The notes below the pieces were generated by a model. It saw only the letters and a program-made list of their open reading frames with translations. It was not told the DNA's origin and searched no databases. Source: Teredinibacter franksiae (lineage in GTDB: Bacteria > Pseudomonadota > Gammaproteobacteria > Pseudomonadales > Cellvibrionaceae). From it: a stretch of DNA of 64,000 nt. Location of the stretch: contig NZ_JACJUV010000001.1 in the NCBI RefSeq assembly GCF_014218805.1, forward strand, positions 3,298,501 to 3,362,500, in the 5' to 3' direction. The position numbers and the translations under genes were made by a program. Shown piece after piece: positions 39,277 to 46,617 of this stretch; position 1 is the stretch's first letter; every line of letters starts with the position of its first letter.

Positions 39277-39951
39277 TTAGTACGCACCGCGACCACTTAT
39301 CACCGCGGGCAAGGTTTTCAACAAAATATTAATATCCAGTAAAAGGCTTTTACTGGTTACGTAACGGAGGTCCAGATCAATCTGCTGTTCGAATGTAGTG
39401 TCGGCCCGGCCAGATACCTGCCATAAACCGGTCAAGCCCGGCGTTACCTGCAATCGCCGTCGAGCTTTATAATCGTATACCGCAACTTCCTGTGGCAGTG
39501 CGGGACGAGGACCAACCAAGGCCATCTCACCTTTCACTACATTCAATAATTGCGGTAGTTCGTCTATGGACAGTTTGCGAATAATTTGACCAATGGGAGT
39601 AACACGGGGATCGCTAAAATGTTTTTTGCACACACCCTCACGATCACTCTGCTTATTCTGTACTTCGATATGACTGGGATGATCTGCACCATACATAGAG
39701 CGAAATTTATATAACTTAAATTCCTCACCATTTTTACCCACTCTTTGTTGGCAGAAAATTGCCGAACCTTTACTTTCCAAACGTATCGCCAAGCACACGA
39801 GCAGTAATATGGGGGAAAGCACAACAAGCCCTGCGGCGGCGGCAGTACGCTGAATACTTGGAGATAAACCGGGCTGACCGGGGGCAAACCAAGGGTGCTG
39901 AGAGAATGAAGAAATAAATTTTGAGAACGCAGATGGCTGATAATTTAACAT
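39277..39951 (-). CDS. Initiating sugar transferase (WcaJ/PHPT-like)
   Basis: 224-aa undecaprenyl-phosphate sugar phosphotransferase, the step that starts the lipid-linked repeat unit. A hydrophobic re-entrant segment (AAAGLVVLSPILLLVCLAIR) is followed by the catalytic core: FCQQRVGKNGEEFKLYKFRSM, KLSIDELPQLLNVVKGEMALVGPRP and VTPGLTGLWQVSGR, all intact. Minimal form without the N-terminal WcaJ membrane domain. It follows the WecG-like gene on the same strand (61-base gap), likely one operon. Confidence 0.92.
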   Translation of the reverse strand: MLNYQPSAFSKFISSFSQHPWFAPGQPGLSPSIQRTAAAAGLVVLSPILLLVCLAIRLESKGSAIFCQQRVGKNGEEFKLYKFRSMYGADHPSHIEVQNKQSDREGVCKKHFSDPRVTPIGQIIRKLSIDELPQLLNVVKGEMALVGPRPALPQEVAVYDYKARRRLQVTPGLTGLWQVSGRADTTFEQQIDLDLRYVTSKSLLLDINILLKTLPAVISGRGAY

Positions 39952-40012
39952 GGCTGTAACTCCAATAAAGGCTTTCGACTTAAGTCTAAAAAATATGGGG
40001 TTGTTGATCTTG

Positions 40013-41248
40013 CTAGTGGCTAGTTGGGCGGTTATAAAAAGCCAAACGCAGTAGGTAAAGGGGGTTGCCCATTACGTAGCGGTTAAACTTTGCTCGTGGT
40101 TCCATCAGTAGGCGAAAAATCCATTCCATACCTATCTCGCGCATCCACGGTGGTGCTCTGCGAATATTGCCAGAGTAGAAATCGAACAATCCGCCCACCG
40201 CGATAATGGTTCGGATGTTGAGTTGATGTTGATGACTTTCCACCCACTGCTCCTGAACGGGGGAGCCCATTGCCACTAGGCAAATATCGGCACCGGAGGC
40301 ATTTATCATGTCGATGACTTCATCAGAATGATTTTTGTCGAAATACCCGTGATGAATACCGGCGATATCTAGCTGGGGCCACTGTTGTTGAAGATTTTTT
40401 GCGGCTTTTTCGGCTACTCCAGGTGCTGATCCGAGCATGAATATCGACAGTTTTCTTTTTGAAGCGCCTTTACAAATATGGGGTAAAAGATCCGTACCAT
40501 TTACATTTTCACGCAGTTTTACACCCATTCGGCGGGCACCCAAGCGAACACCGGATCCGTCTGCCAATACCATGTCGGCATTGTTCAATGCTGAAGTAAA
40601 GGCATTATTCCTTACGGCTATATTTACTGAATTTACGTTAACGAAAAATACTGATCGGCAAGTTTCTTTCGGCGCAGAAAGAATAGTGTCTACAGCACTC
40701 TTGGCTGTGGCGTTATGGATTTTTATGCCAAACAGGTTGAACGTTGATGGTGTGGGTAAAGCGTTACCTTGGTAGATCGCATGGCAAAGCAATGTTTTAG
40801 CCATAATGGATAAATTAAAATGGAAGCTGTTGTGGCTCTCGTGAAAGCGGATCGTTTCACCATGAGTCATTTCAATATTACCAATTAGCTGGCGTTGACC
40901 GTGCAGGCTGAATAAACCAGGCTTTAGTGATGTTAATGGCGCTAGTGCATCATCGTGGCAGGCATGTTTAAGGCTTACGCCGCATAAGCTGATATCGCCG
41001 CGAATAACATTCAATAAAAGTAGGGTGTTTTTGAGAATGCCATACGGCCACTGTAAAAAAACAATTTGTCGACCCACGGCATCCTGAATAATGGACTGCC
41101 TGAGGTAGGGGGATCCATTGATAGCGGCGAGTATGCCGTTAATCACAAATATGGGTGAAACAATTATGATGATCGAACAGGCTACGCATGCTTCAAACAT
41201 TTCAAAACTGTTTATTCTTCGTCTGGCTGGTCTGCTTAATTGGTGCAT
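40013..41248 (-). CDS. WecG/TagA-type glycosyltransferase fused to degenerate sugar-transferase domain
   Basis: 411 aa. Residues about 165-411 are a complete GT26 (WecG/TagA/CpsF) enzyme: VFFVNVNSVNIAVRN, MVLADGSGVRLGARR, IFMLGSAPGVAEKAA, LVAMGSPVQEQW and GGLFDFYSGNIRRAPPWM. The first ~165 residues align in order with the sugar-transferase domain of the next gene: hydrophobic hairpin ending SPIFVI, IRGDISLCGVSLKH (for VKGEMALVGPRP) and LKPGLFSLHGQRQLIG (for PGLTGLWQVSGR). Catalytic residues are lost, so that part is probably inactive and may only tether the enzyme to membrane or partner. RBS GAGGG before ATG 41248; sigma-54 promoter match 36-51 bases upstream. Confidence 0.85.
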   Translation of the reverse strand: MHQLSRPARRRINSFEMFEACVACSIIIIVSPIFVINGILAAINGSPYLRQSIIQDAVGRQIVFLQWPYGILKNTLLLLNVIRGDISLCGVSLKHACHDDALAPLTSLKPGLFSLHGQRQLIGNIEMTHGETIRFHESHNSFHFNLSIMAKTLLCHAIYQGNALPTPSTFNLFGIKIHNATAKSAVDTILSAPKETCRSVFFVNVNSVNIAVRNNAFTSALNNADMVLADGSGVRLGARRMGVKLRENVNGTDLLPHICKGASKRKLSIFMLGSAPGVAEKAAKNLQQQWPQLDIAGIHHGYFDKNHSDEVIDMINASGADICLVAMGSPVQEQWVESHQHQLNIRTIIAVGGLFDFYSGNIRRAPPWMREIGMEWIFRLLMEPRAKFNRYVMGNPLYLLRLAFYNRPTSH

Positions 41249-41283
41249 GGCGCTACCCTCGTTTTGATTTGTAAAGGGTCTAT

Positions 41284-41299
41284 TGCAGTAGCCGTGCCA
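41284..41299 (-). promoter_or_regulatory. Predicted sigma-54 promoter of the WecG-like operon
   Basis: Minus-strand TGGCACGGCTACTGCA matches the sigma-54 consensus with exact GG-N10-GC spacing and an intact TGGCACG -24 half. Predicted start about 41273, 25 bases before ATG 41248. Confidence 0.85.
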
Positions 41300-41369
41300 T
41301 CCTAAATAAGTTTTTTAAATCATTGTTTTTAATAAGTAAAATGGATATTTCTGGTTTTTTGTTGTTGGC

Positions 41370-41395
41370 GATTTGCAGATTGCAAATCAATTTGC
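41370..41395. promoter_or_regulatory. Candidate activator-binding site upstream of the WecG-like operon
   Basis: GATTTGCA-GAT-TGCAAATC is a perfect 8-bp inverted repeat (41370-41388), followed directly by CAATTTGC (41388-41395). CAATTTGC starts 89 bp from the sigma-54 promoter, the same distance as at the wza-like operon. Confidence 0.55.
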
Positions 41396-41398
41396 AAA

Positions 41399-41422
41399 CC
41401 GGTATGTGAGCCGGTATGTGAG
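41399..41422. repeat. 12-bp tandem duplication
   Basis: CCGGTATGTGAG occurs twice in direct tandem, immediately beside the candidate activator site. Significance unknown; it may be a recent slippage duplication or a pair of binding sites. The rest of the gap 41423-41576 is AT-rich with no gene seen. Confidence 0.8.
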
Positions 41423-41576
41423 AAAAGTATATATTTTTTAATAAATTGAAATTTGCTAATAGAGGTTGGTTAAATTATTAGGAAATATTTAGGTCGGAGG
41501 CGTGTGCAGGAGGTTTGCAAGGTAACGAAAGTTGAAAAACTGTTGGCGAGAAGTAGTTGGCGTTCTACTGATCGGG

Positions 41577-42290
41577 CTACATAAAATTAACGCTATGGCA
41601 AATATTGTGCAGTTGTTTGTTGTCGATTTTTTCTGTGGAGTTAAAAAGCTTGTGTGTTCGCGTAAGCACCGCGAGAAAGTAGTTGAGCGCCTTGTGTCGA
41701 ATGAAATCGGCTGCTCGTGGTTTGTACAGTTTTCGCAGGGGGCCTGCGCTGTAATGACGGATATAATCATTGAGGTTTGCGTCGGAATTGTTATTCCAGT
41801 GTTTGCTGAGAATGGCGATACTCGCGTTGGCTTTGGCAAAATGAATGATGTGTCCGTTTTCACCCCAGCCCACATCGTCTTCCGGGGGTAGGCTATGGTC
41901 ACGATGAGATAAAACGGTATTGAAAAAATTACGGCTGGCGACATCGTTTTTAATTATGAGTACGCCTGAGTTGATTCGACCACTATAGCCGTTGGCGACA
42001 TAAATTGATTTTTCTTGCTGTTGCAAATCGATTATGGGAGGGCAGTTAGATTGGATTTTGGCATCGGCATCAATAAAAAATACCCAGTCAAAGTCCATTG
42101 AAAGGGCTTTTTTAATTAAATGAATTTTTAGCCAAGCGACATCTAACCCAAGGGTGGTCAGCTGCGGGCGGTCAACTACACTGTAGGTGTACCCGTGTCT
42201 TTGTGCATACTCACGCTGACTTTCGAGATTATCTCGATACAGCCAGTGATATCCGCGGGCGGCCAGGGTGAAGATTAGGACCTTGGGCAT
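41577..42290 (-). CDS. GT-A glycosyltransferase, GT34-like
   Basis: 237-aa putative transferase. It begins PKVLIFTLAARGYHWLYRD and has the DxD-type FFIDADAKIQ, a GRINSGVLIIKND stretch and EDDVGWGENGHIIHFAK, resembling the galactosyl/mannosyl transferases of the GMA12/MNN10 (GT34) type. Family placement is tentative. ATG 42290 is chosen: the in-frame extension to 42638 would overlap the divergent activator gene and is unlike any transferase. Sigma-54 promoter match 81-96 bases upstream; divergent from the activator. Confidence 0.72.
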   Translation of the reverse strand: MPKVLIFTLAARGYHWLYRDNLESQREYAQRHGYTYSVVDRPQLTTLGLDVAWLKIHLIKKALSMDFDWVFFIDADAKIQSNCPPIIDLQQQEKSIYVANGYSGRINSGVLIIKNDVASRNFFNTVLSHRDHSLPPEDDVGWGENGHIIHFAKANASIAILSKHWNNNSDANLNDYIRHYSAGPLRKLYKPRAADFIRHKALNYFLAVLTRTHKLFNSTEKIDNKQLHNICHSVNFM

Positions 42291-42370
42291 GAAAACCTCT
42301 ATATTTCTATTCGTTGAGCTAATATTTAAAAGGGCTGCCAGCTGAGCTGTGTGGCTTACCGTATGGAACC

Positions 42371-42386
42371 TGCACTTATGGTGCCA
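42371..42386 (-). promoter_or_regulatory. Predicted sigma-54 promoter of the GT34-like gene
   Basis: Minus-strand TGGCACCATAAGTGCA matches the sigma-54 consensus with exact GG-N10-GC spacing. Predicted start about 42360, 70 bases before ATG 42290. It lies in the 118-base gap between this gene and the divergent activator. Confidence 0.78.
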
Positions 42387-42408
42387 AAATAATTGGGAGC
42401 CGTATTGA

Positions 42409-43890
42409 ATGACGAATGAATCATCCGTTTTGGCCCGCATATTATTTGTGGATGATGAAACCGCTATTCTCAAAAGTTTGCGCCGCACCACGCAGCCAAT
42501 GCATGCGGAGTGTGTGTTTGTCGACAGTGGAGCAAAAGGGTTGGAGCTGCTGGAGCAGAAACCCTTTGATGTCATTGTGTCGGATATGCGTATGCCGGAG
42601 ATGGATGGCGCTACCTTCCTAGCGGAAGTGGCGCGCATGTATCCGGAATCTATGCGCCTCGTTTTATCGGGCTATTCCGACGACGATCTGATAATGGCGG
42701 CTATTAACGAGGGCCGAATTTGGGGTTTTGTGCATAAGCCCTGGGAAGATAATCAGCTGTTAGTGACGCTAAGTCAGGCGATAGCGGCACAGCAAATGAT
42801 GGTAGAGAGGGCTTTGCTTCGCCACACCGTTGAGCGATTTACGCGCGATCATAAAGAAAGCTTTTGTCAGTTTATTGGTCGGTCGACCCCGATGCAGGCG
42901 CTATACAGTCAGATAGAGCGTGCCGCGCCCAGTAGGGCGTCTGTATTTATCACTGGCCCGAGTGGCACCGGGAAGGAGTTAGCGGCAGCGGCCGTCCATC
43001 AGATGAGCCCGCGTGCTAACGGCCCTTTTATTGCGCTTAATTGCGCGGCTATCCCAGCGGATCTAATGGAGTCTGAGATATTCGGGCATGTGAAGGGTGC
43101 TTTTTCGGGGGCGGTATCCAATCGCGATGGTGCTGCGAGTCAAGCGCACGGTGGCACCTTGTTTCTCGATGAATTAGGTGAGATGGATATAGCCTTACAA
43201 GCTAAATTACTGCGGTTTATTCAAACCGGTAGTTTCCAGAAAATTGGCGCTTCACGTTTGGAACAAGTTGATATTCGGTTCGTGTGTGCTACCAACCGTA
43301 ATCCGCATGAAGCCATTGAGAAAGGCTTGTTACGCGAAGACTTATACTACCGGTTGAATGTAGTAGCGCTTCATCTGGCGCCTTTGGCTGAAAGGGAGGG
43401 TGACTCAACGCTGTTAGCCAACTATTTCTTAGGGTTGTATGCCGAGCGTGAAAATAAAGAGCTTGCTGGGTTAAGCCAGGATGCCGAGCGTCTGGTACTG
43501 CGCTATGATTGGCCGGGCAATGTTCGTCAGCTTGAAAACTGCCTGCATTCTGCTGTGGTCATGAGCCCTGGGCCGCTAATCACCAGCTCGGACCTAGCGG
43601 AGGCGTTACAGCTAAGCAGTGAGGTGCGAGAACGGTTGACCGAAGTTGATGATTTACAGGCACCTAGGGCCAACCCGATAAGCGCTATGTCCCCAGTATT
43701 GCCTTTGACCCCAGCTTCAGGGCAAAGTGACGCCGCTCTCAGGCCCTTGGCCGATGTTGAAAAAGAGTACATAGAGTTCGCCATAGCCCAATGCGAAGGC
43801 AATGTGGTGCAGGCAGCGGCTGTTCTACAAGTTAGTCCCTCTACTCTCTACCGTAAAATGCAAAGTTGGTCGTCTGTGAAAAGTGCTTAG
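42409..43890 (+). CDS. NtrC-type sigma-54-dependent response regulator
   Basis: 493 aa. Receiver domain 1-125 (FVDDE, phospho-acceptor D59 in VSDMRMPEMDG, VHKPW). AAA+ domain about 150-385: Walker A GPSGTGKE, sigma-54 contact loop GAFSGA at 230-235 (consensus GAFTGA), Walker B GGTLFLDELGEM, sensor CATNRN. C-terminal Fis-type HTH (NVVQAAAVLQVSPSTLYRKMQ). Expected to activate sigma-54 RNA polymerase. No partner kinase adjoins except the H-NOX kinase 3 kb away. It sits amid four predicted sigma-54 promoters and is the obvious candidate regulator of the exopolysaccharide genes. Confidence 0.93.
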   Translation: MTNESSVLARILFVDDETAILKSLRRTTQPMHAECVFVDSGAKGLELLEQKPFDVIVSDMRMPEMDGATFLAEVARMYPESMRLVLSGYSDDDLIMAAINEGRIWGFVHKPWEDNQLLVTLSQAIAAQQMMVERALLRHTVERFTRDHKESFCQFIGRSTPMQALYSQIERAAPSRASVFITGPSGTGKELAAAAVHQMSPRANGPFIALNCAAIPADLMESEIFGHVKGAFSGAVSNRDGAASQAHGGTLFLDELGEMDIALQAKLLRFIQTGSFQKIGASRLEQVDIRFVCATNRNPHEAIEKGLLREDLYYRLNVVALHLAPLAEREGDSTLLANYFLGLYAERENKELAGLSQDAERLVLRYDWPGNVRQLENCLHSAVVMSPGPLITSSDLAEALQLSSEVRERLTEVDDLQAPRANPISAMSPVLPLTPASGQSDAALRPLADVEKEYIEFAIAQCEGNVVQAAAVLQVSPSTLYRKMQSWSSVKSA

Positions 43891-43926
43891 CAAATTGCGA
43901 ATAGGCTTTCGCAATTTGCTAAGCAC
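43883..43926. promoter_or_regulatory. Large perfect inverted repeat with paired GCAAWTTGC sites
   Basis: GTGCTTAGCAAATTGCGAA pairs perfectly with TTCGCAATTTGCTAAGCAC (19-bp arms, 6-base loop). It overlaps the activator's stop codon (43888-43890). It contains two copies of GCAAWTTGC (43890-43898, 43911-43919), 98 and 119 bp upstream of the sigma-54 promoter of the flippase gene. No T-run follows, so an operator/enhancer role is favoured over a terminator, though both are possible. Confidence 0.65.
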
Positions 43927-44016
43927 CTAAGACCGTTTCTCCCCCTCAGTCCAAATTCCGCTTTCCTGCGCCTGCCACTGGCTCTAAACATGCTTTTTGG
44001 CGAGCAATGCCAATTC

Positions 44017-44032
44017 TGGCAAGACGATTGCA
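44017..44032 (+). promoter_or_regulatory. Predicted sigma-54 promoter of the flippase operon
   Basis: TGGCAAGACGATTGCA matches the -24/-12 consensus with exact spacing and an intact TTGCA -12 half. Predicted start about 44044, 27 bases before ATG 44071. It therefore excludes upstream in-frame starts such as 43990 for the flippase. Confidence 0.82.
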
Positions 44033-44070
44033 ACTCGGCTCCTGCTTACTCATTCCCGCGAGATAAATCC

Positions 44071-45324
44071 ATGGCCCTGCTTTTGCAAAAAATTGTCACC
44101 GACAAATTATTTAGGAATACCAGTTGGATGATGTTGACCGAAGCGGTTTCAAAAATTAGCCGGTTACTCACAGTGGTGGTAATGGCCGCTTATCTTAGTC
44201 CTGAAGCTTTCGGTATAGCCGCGCTGGCCCTAGCCTGTCATGAATTGATCCGTATTTTTAGCCGAGCGGGGGCAGGTGCTGTCGTTATTGGATGCAGTGA
44301 AGAGCGGCTGAAACGAACCGCCGCAAATGCCTCATTGCTTCAGTGGATCACTTGTGTGGTGCTGACGGGTTTACAGTGGTCGATAGCGGAGCGCATTGCA
44401 TTATTTTACCAGGAGCCACAATTGGAGGTGTTACTTAAAACACTGGCCTGGACGTATCTTTGCTACCCCTTAGTGGCGGTGAAAGTATTTATGCTACAGC
44501 GACAAAATCGATTTCGATATTTCTCCCTTGCGAATGCCGCAACGGTTATAACCGACAATTTGGCCATCGCCGCTTTGCTCTTTATGGGTGAAGGTATTAT
44601 GGCCGTGGCTTACGCTAAGATTCTCGCGGCTTTGGTATGGATATTGGTCTTTGGGTTTGCAAAAGTAGAAACGTTGCGGCCGAGTTTTCATAGGGCGACC
44701 TTTGTTCGCCTAACTATAGTTTCTGTGCAATTATTTCTAGCCGATAGTTTGAGGGCTTTGCGATTTCAAGTGGATGTATTTATCGCTGCGCGGCTGTTAG
44801 ATCCACTGTATTTCGGTTATTACAGCTTCGCAAAAAGCGCTGGTGTAGGTTTAAGTCAATCGTTAACTCAGGCTTTTCTATCAAGCTTGTACCCTTATAT
44901 TTGTGAGCAACTGAGAGCTGGACGAGAACAGCCTGCGCTGAGGAAGGCAACGTTGTTCGCCGGTACAATTGCGTTGGTGTTTGTGTTGCAATCACTGGCT
45001 GCGCCAATCTATATACCCATACTATTTAACAGTAAGTGGGACGCTGCTATACCTATCGTTTCCATTCTATGCCTTACCGGAATTACAGCGATTCTCGCGG
45101 ATACTTTTTCAAGCTTCATAAGGGCGAAGCAGCAAGCGAAACCTGAAATGATACTCATGGCCGCCAGCGTTGCTTGTTTTGTATTCACAATTTTAATTTT
45201 CCAACCCAATAATGGGATTGCTCTCGCGTCAGTTACGACCGTTGCCAGTGTATTCTGGCTGCTACCCATGCTCTACGTGAAGAAAATCCCGATGATGTTT
45301 ATTCAGCCAAAGGTGGTGACATGA
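44071..45324 (+). CDS. Wzx-type oligosaccharide flippase
   Basis: 417-aa membrane protein with about 12 hydrophobic helices, of the polysaccharide biosynthesis flippase (MATE-like/PST) family: FRNTSWMMLTEAVSKISRL, VVMAAYLSPEAFGIAALA and ADSLRALRFQVDVFIAARL are typical. Moves the lipid-linked repeat unit across the inner membrane for Wzy. ATG 44071 is preferred over 43990 because a sigma-54 promoter lies between them. Its end overlaps the next gene by 4 bases (ATGA). Confidence 0.88.
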   Translation: MALLLQKIVTDKLFRNTSWMMLTEAVSKISRLLTVVVMAAYLSPEAFGIAALALACHELIRIFSRAGAGAVVIGCSEERLKRTAANASLLQWITCVVLTGLQWSIAERIALFYQEPQLEVLLKTLAWTYLCYPLVAVKVFMLQRQNRFRYFSLANAATVITDNLAIAALLFMGEGIMAVAYAKILAALVWILVFGFAKVETLRPSFHRATFVRLTIVSVQLFLADSLRALRFQVDVFIAARLLDPLYFGYYSFAKSAGVGLSQSLTQAFLSSLYPYICEQLRAGREQPALRKATLFAGTIALVFVLQSLAAPIYIPILFNSKWDAAIPIVSILCLTGITAILADTFSSFIRAKQQAKPEMILMAASVACFVFTILIFQPNNGIALASVTTVASVFWLLPMLYVKKIPMMFIQPKVVT

Positions 45325-46361
45325 AGACTGTAAGTAAACCAATATTTTCTGTTGTTATGCCGATGTATAACGTTGAAAAGTTTGTTGCGGAAGCGATTGA
45401 ATCGGTATTAAAGCAGACGTATGAACATTTCGAGCTTATTTGCGTAGATGATGGTTGTACCGATGGTACGCTTGAGATACTGGCGAAAGTTACGGATTCT
45501 CGAGTGCGGCTTGTGCAGCAGAAAAATATGGGGCTCGCAGCTGCGAGAAATACCGGAATTGGTGATGCACGGGGGGTTTATATTGCGTTGTTAGATTCCG
45601 ATGATGCGTGGCACCCCGAAAAATTAAAAATGCATCTACAACATTTTAGAAACAACCCTTCGGTGGGTGTAAGCTATTCGGCTTCGGCGTTTATGGACGA
45701 AAAGGGGCGCGATATGGGCGTTGGACAGTATCCGAAAACGAAAAATGTGAGTGTTGCCGATATTTTTTGTAGAAACCCAATTGGTAATGGTTCTGCAGCG
45801 GTCATTCGCCACAGCCTGCTAACGCAGATGATGGAAATAAGGGAGGTTGCGGGTGGTTACCGGGCGACCTATTTTGATGAGTCTTTCCGACAATCTGAAG
45901 ATATCGAGTTTTGGCTGCGTACGGCATTGCGAACAAAGTGGGATTTTGCAGGAATAGATAAGGCGTTAACGCGGTATAGAGTGAATTCCAGCGGACTGTC
46001 GGCTAATCTGGACAATCAGCTTTGTGCTTGGGAACGGATGATCGAAAAAAACCGAAGTCTGAATCCAGGTTTTTTTAAAGAGTGGGAGGGCTTAGCCAGG
46101 GCCTACCAGTTACGCTATCTTGCTCGCCGAGCGGTGCAGTCGCGTAATAGTCTTAAGGCGATTAATTTGTGTTTCTCGGCTATGTTGTCTAATTGGCGTA
46201 TCGTTATTAAGGAACCTGCTCGTACTTTTGTAACCTTTGCTTGTGCGTTCCTTAGTGTTTTCCCCGCAAGTGTATACGGTAAAGTAGAATCTTCTGCGAT
46301 GAAACTATTTCAGTGGTTGCGTAGAGAAAAAGAAAACCTGAATGGTGCACCAATTGCTTGA
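45321..46361 (+). CDS. Family 2 glycosyltransferase
   Basis: 346-aa GT2 enzyme. FSVVMPMYNVEKFVAEAI, CVDDGCTDGT, NTGIGDARGVYIALLDSDDAW and the acceptor-side EDIEFWLRTAL are intact. C-terminal ~60 residues hydrophobic/amphipathic, suggesting membrane association. Co-translated with the flippase (ATGA overlap), so under the same predicted sigma-54 promoter. Confidence 0.9.
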   Translation: MKTVSKPIFSVVMPMYNVEKFVAEAIESVLKQTYEHFELICVDDGCTDGTLEILAKVTDSRVRLVQQKNMGLAAARNTGIGDARGVYIALLDSDDAWHPEKLKMHLQHFRNNPSVGVSYSASAFMDEKGRDMGVGQYPKTKNVSVADIFCRNPIGNGSAAVIRHSLLTQMMEIREVAGGYRATYFDESFRQSEDIEFWLRTALRTKWDFAGIDKALTRYRVNSSGLSANLDNQLCAWERMIEKNRSLNPGFFKEWEGLARAYQLRYLARRAVQSRNSLKAINLCFSAMLSNWRIVIKEPARTFVTFACAFLSVFPASVYGKVESSAMKLFQWLRREKENLNGAPIA

Positions 46362-46400
46362 GGAGCAGCTGCTTTAACTCAGGACGAATGCCGAATAACG

Positions 46401-46430
46401 CCAACGTTACTGATGCAATGTTGGTTTTTT
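46401..46430 (+). terminator. Terminator of the flippase-GT2 operon
   Basis: CCAACGTT / AATGTTGG (one G-T wobble) with an 8-base loop, followed by T6 at 46425-46430, 40 bases past the GT2 stop. The rest of the 46362-46617 gap shows nothing else. Confidence 0.8.
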
Positions 46431-46617
46431 ATTGTGGTGCACATCTAATTGTCGCGCTGAGGCTACCATCAATTATTTAAGTTGCCCAAAGATACGCTAG
46501 AGGCGTTGTGGTTTTTCAGTGAGAGTTTCAGCAGAGTATAGTTTTGAGGCTGACTATATAGAGTTTTGGTGTGATGCTAGTTTTGGGGCTGATGGTAGTT
46601 AACCGTGCGGTAAGGGG

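Noticed and set aside
42291..42638. N-terminal extension of the GT34-like gene
   Set aside because: It would overlap the start of the activator gene, contains the sigma-54 promoter and is unlike any transferase N-terminus.
43990..44070. Upstream start for the flippase at 43990
   Set aside because: It lies upstream of the predicted transcription start (about 44044), and the added residues are not membrane-like.
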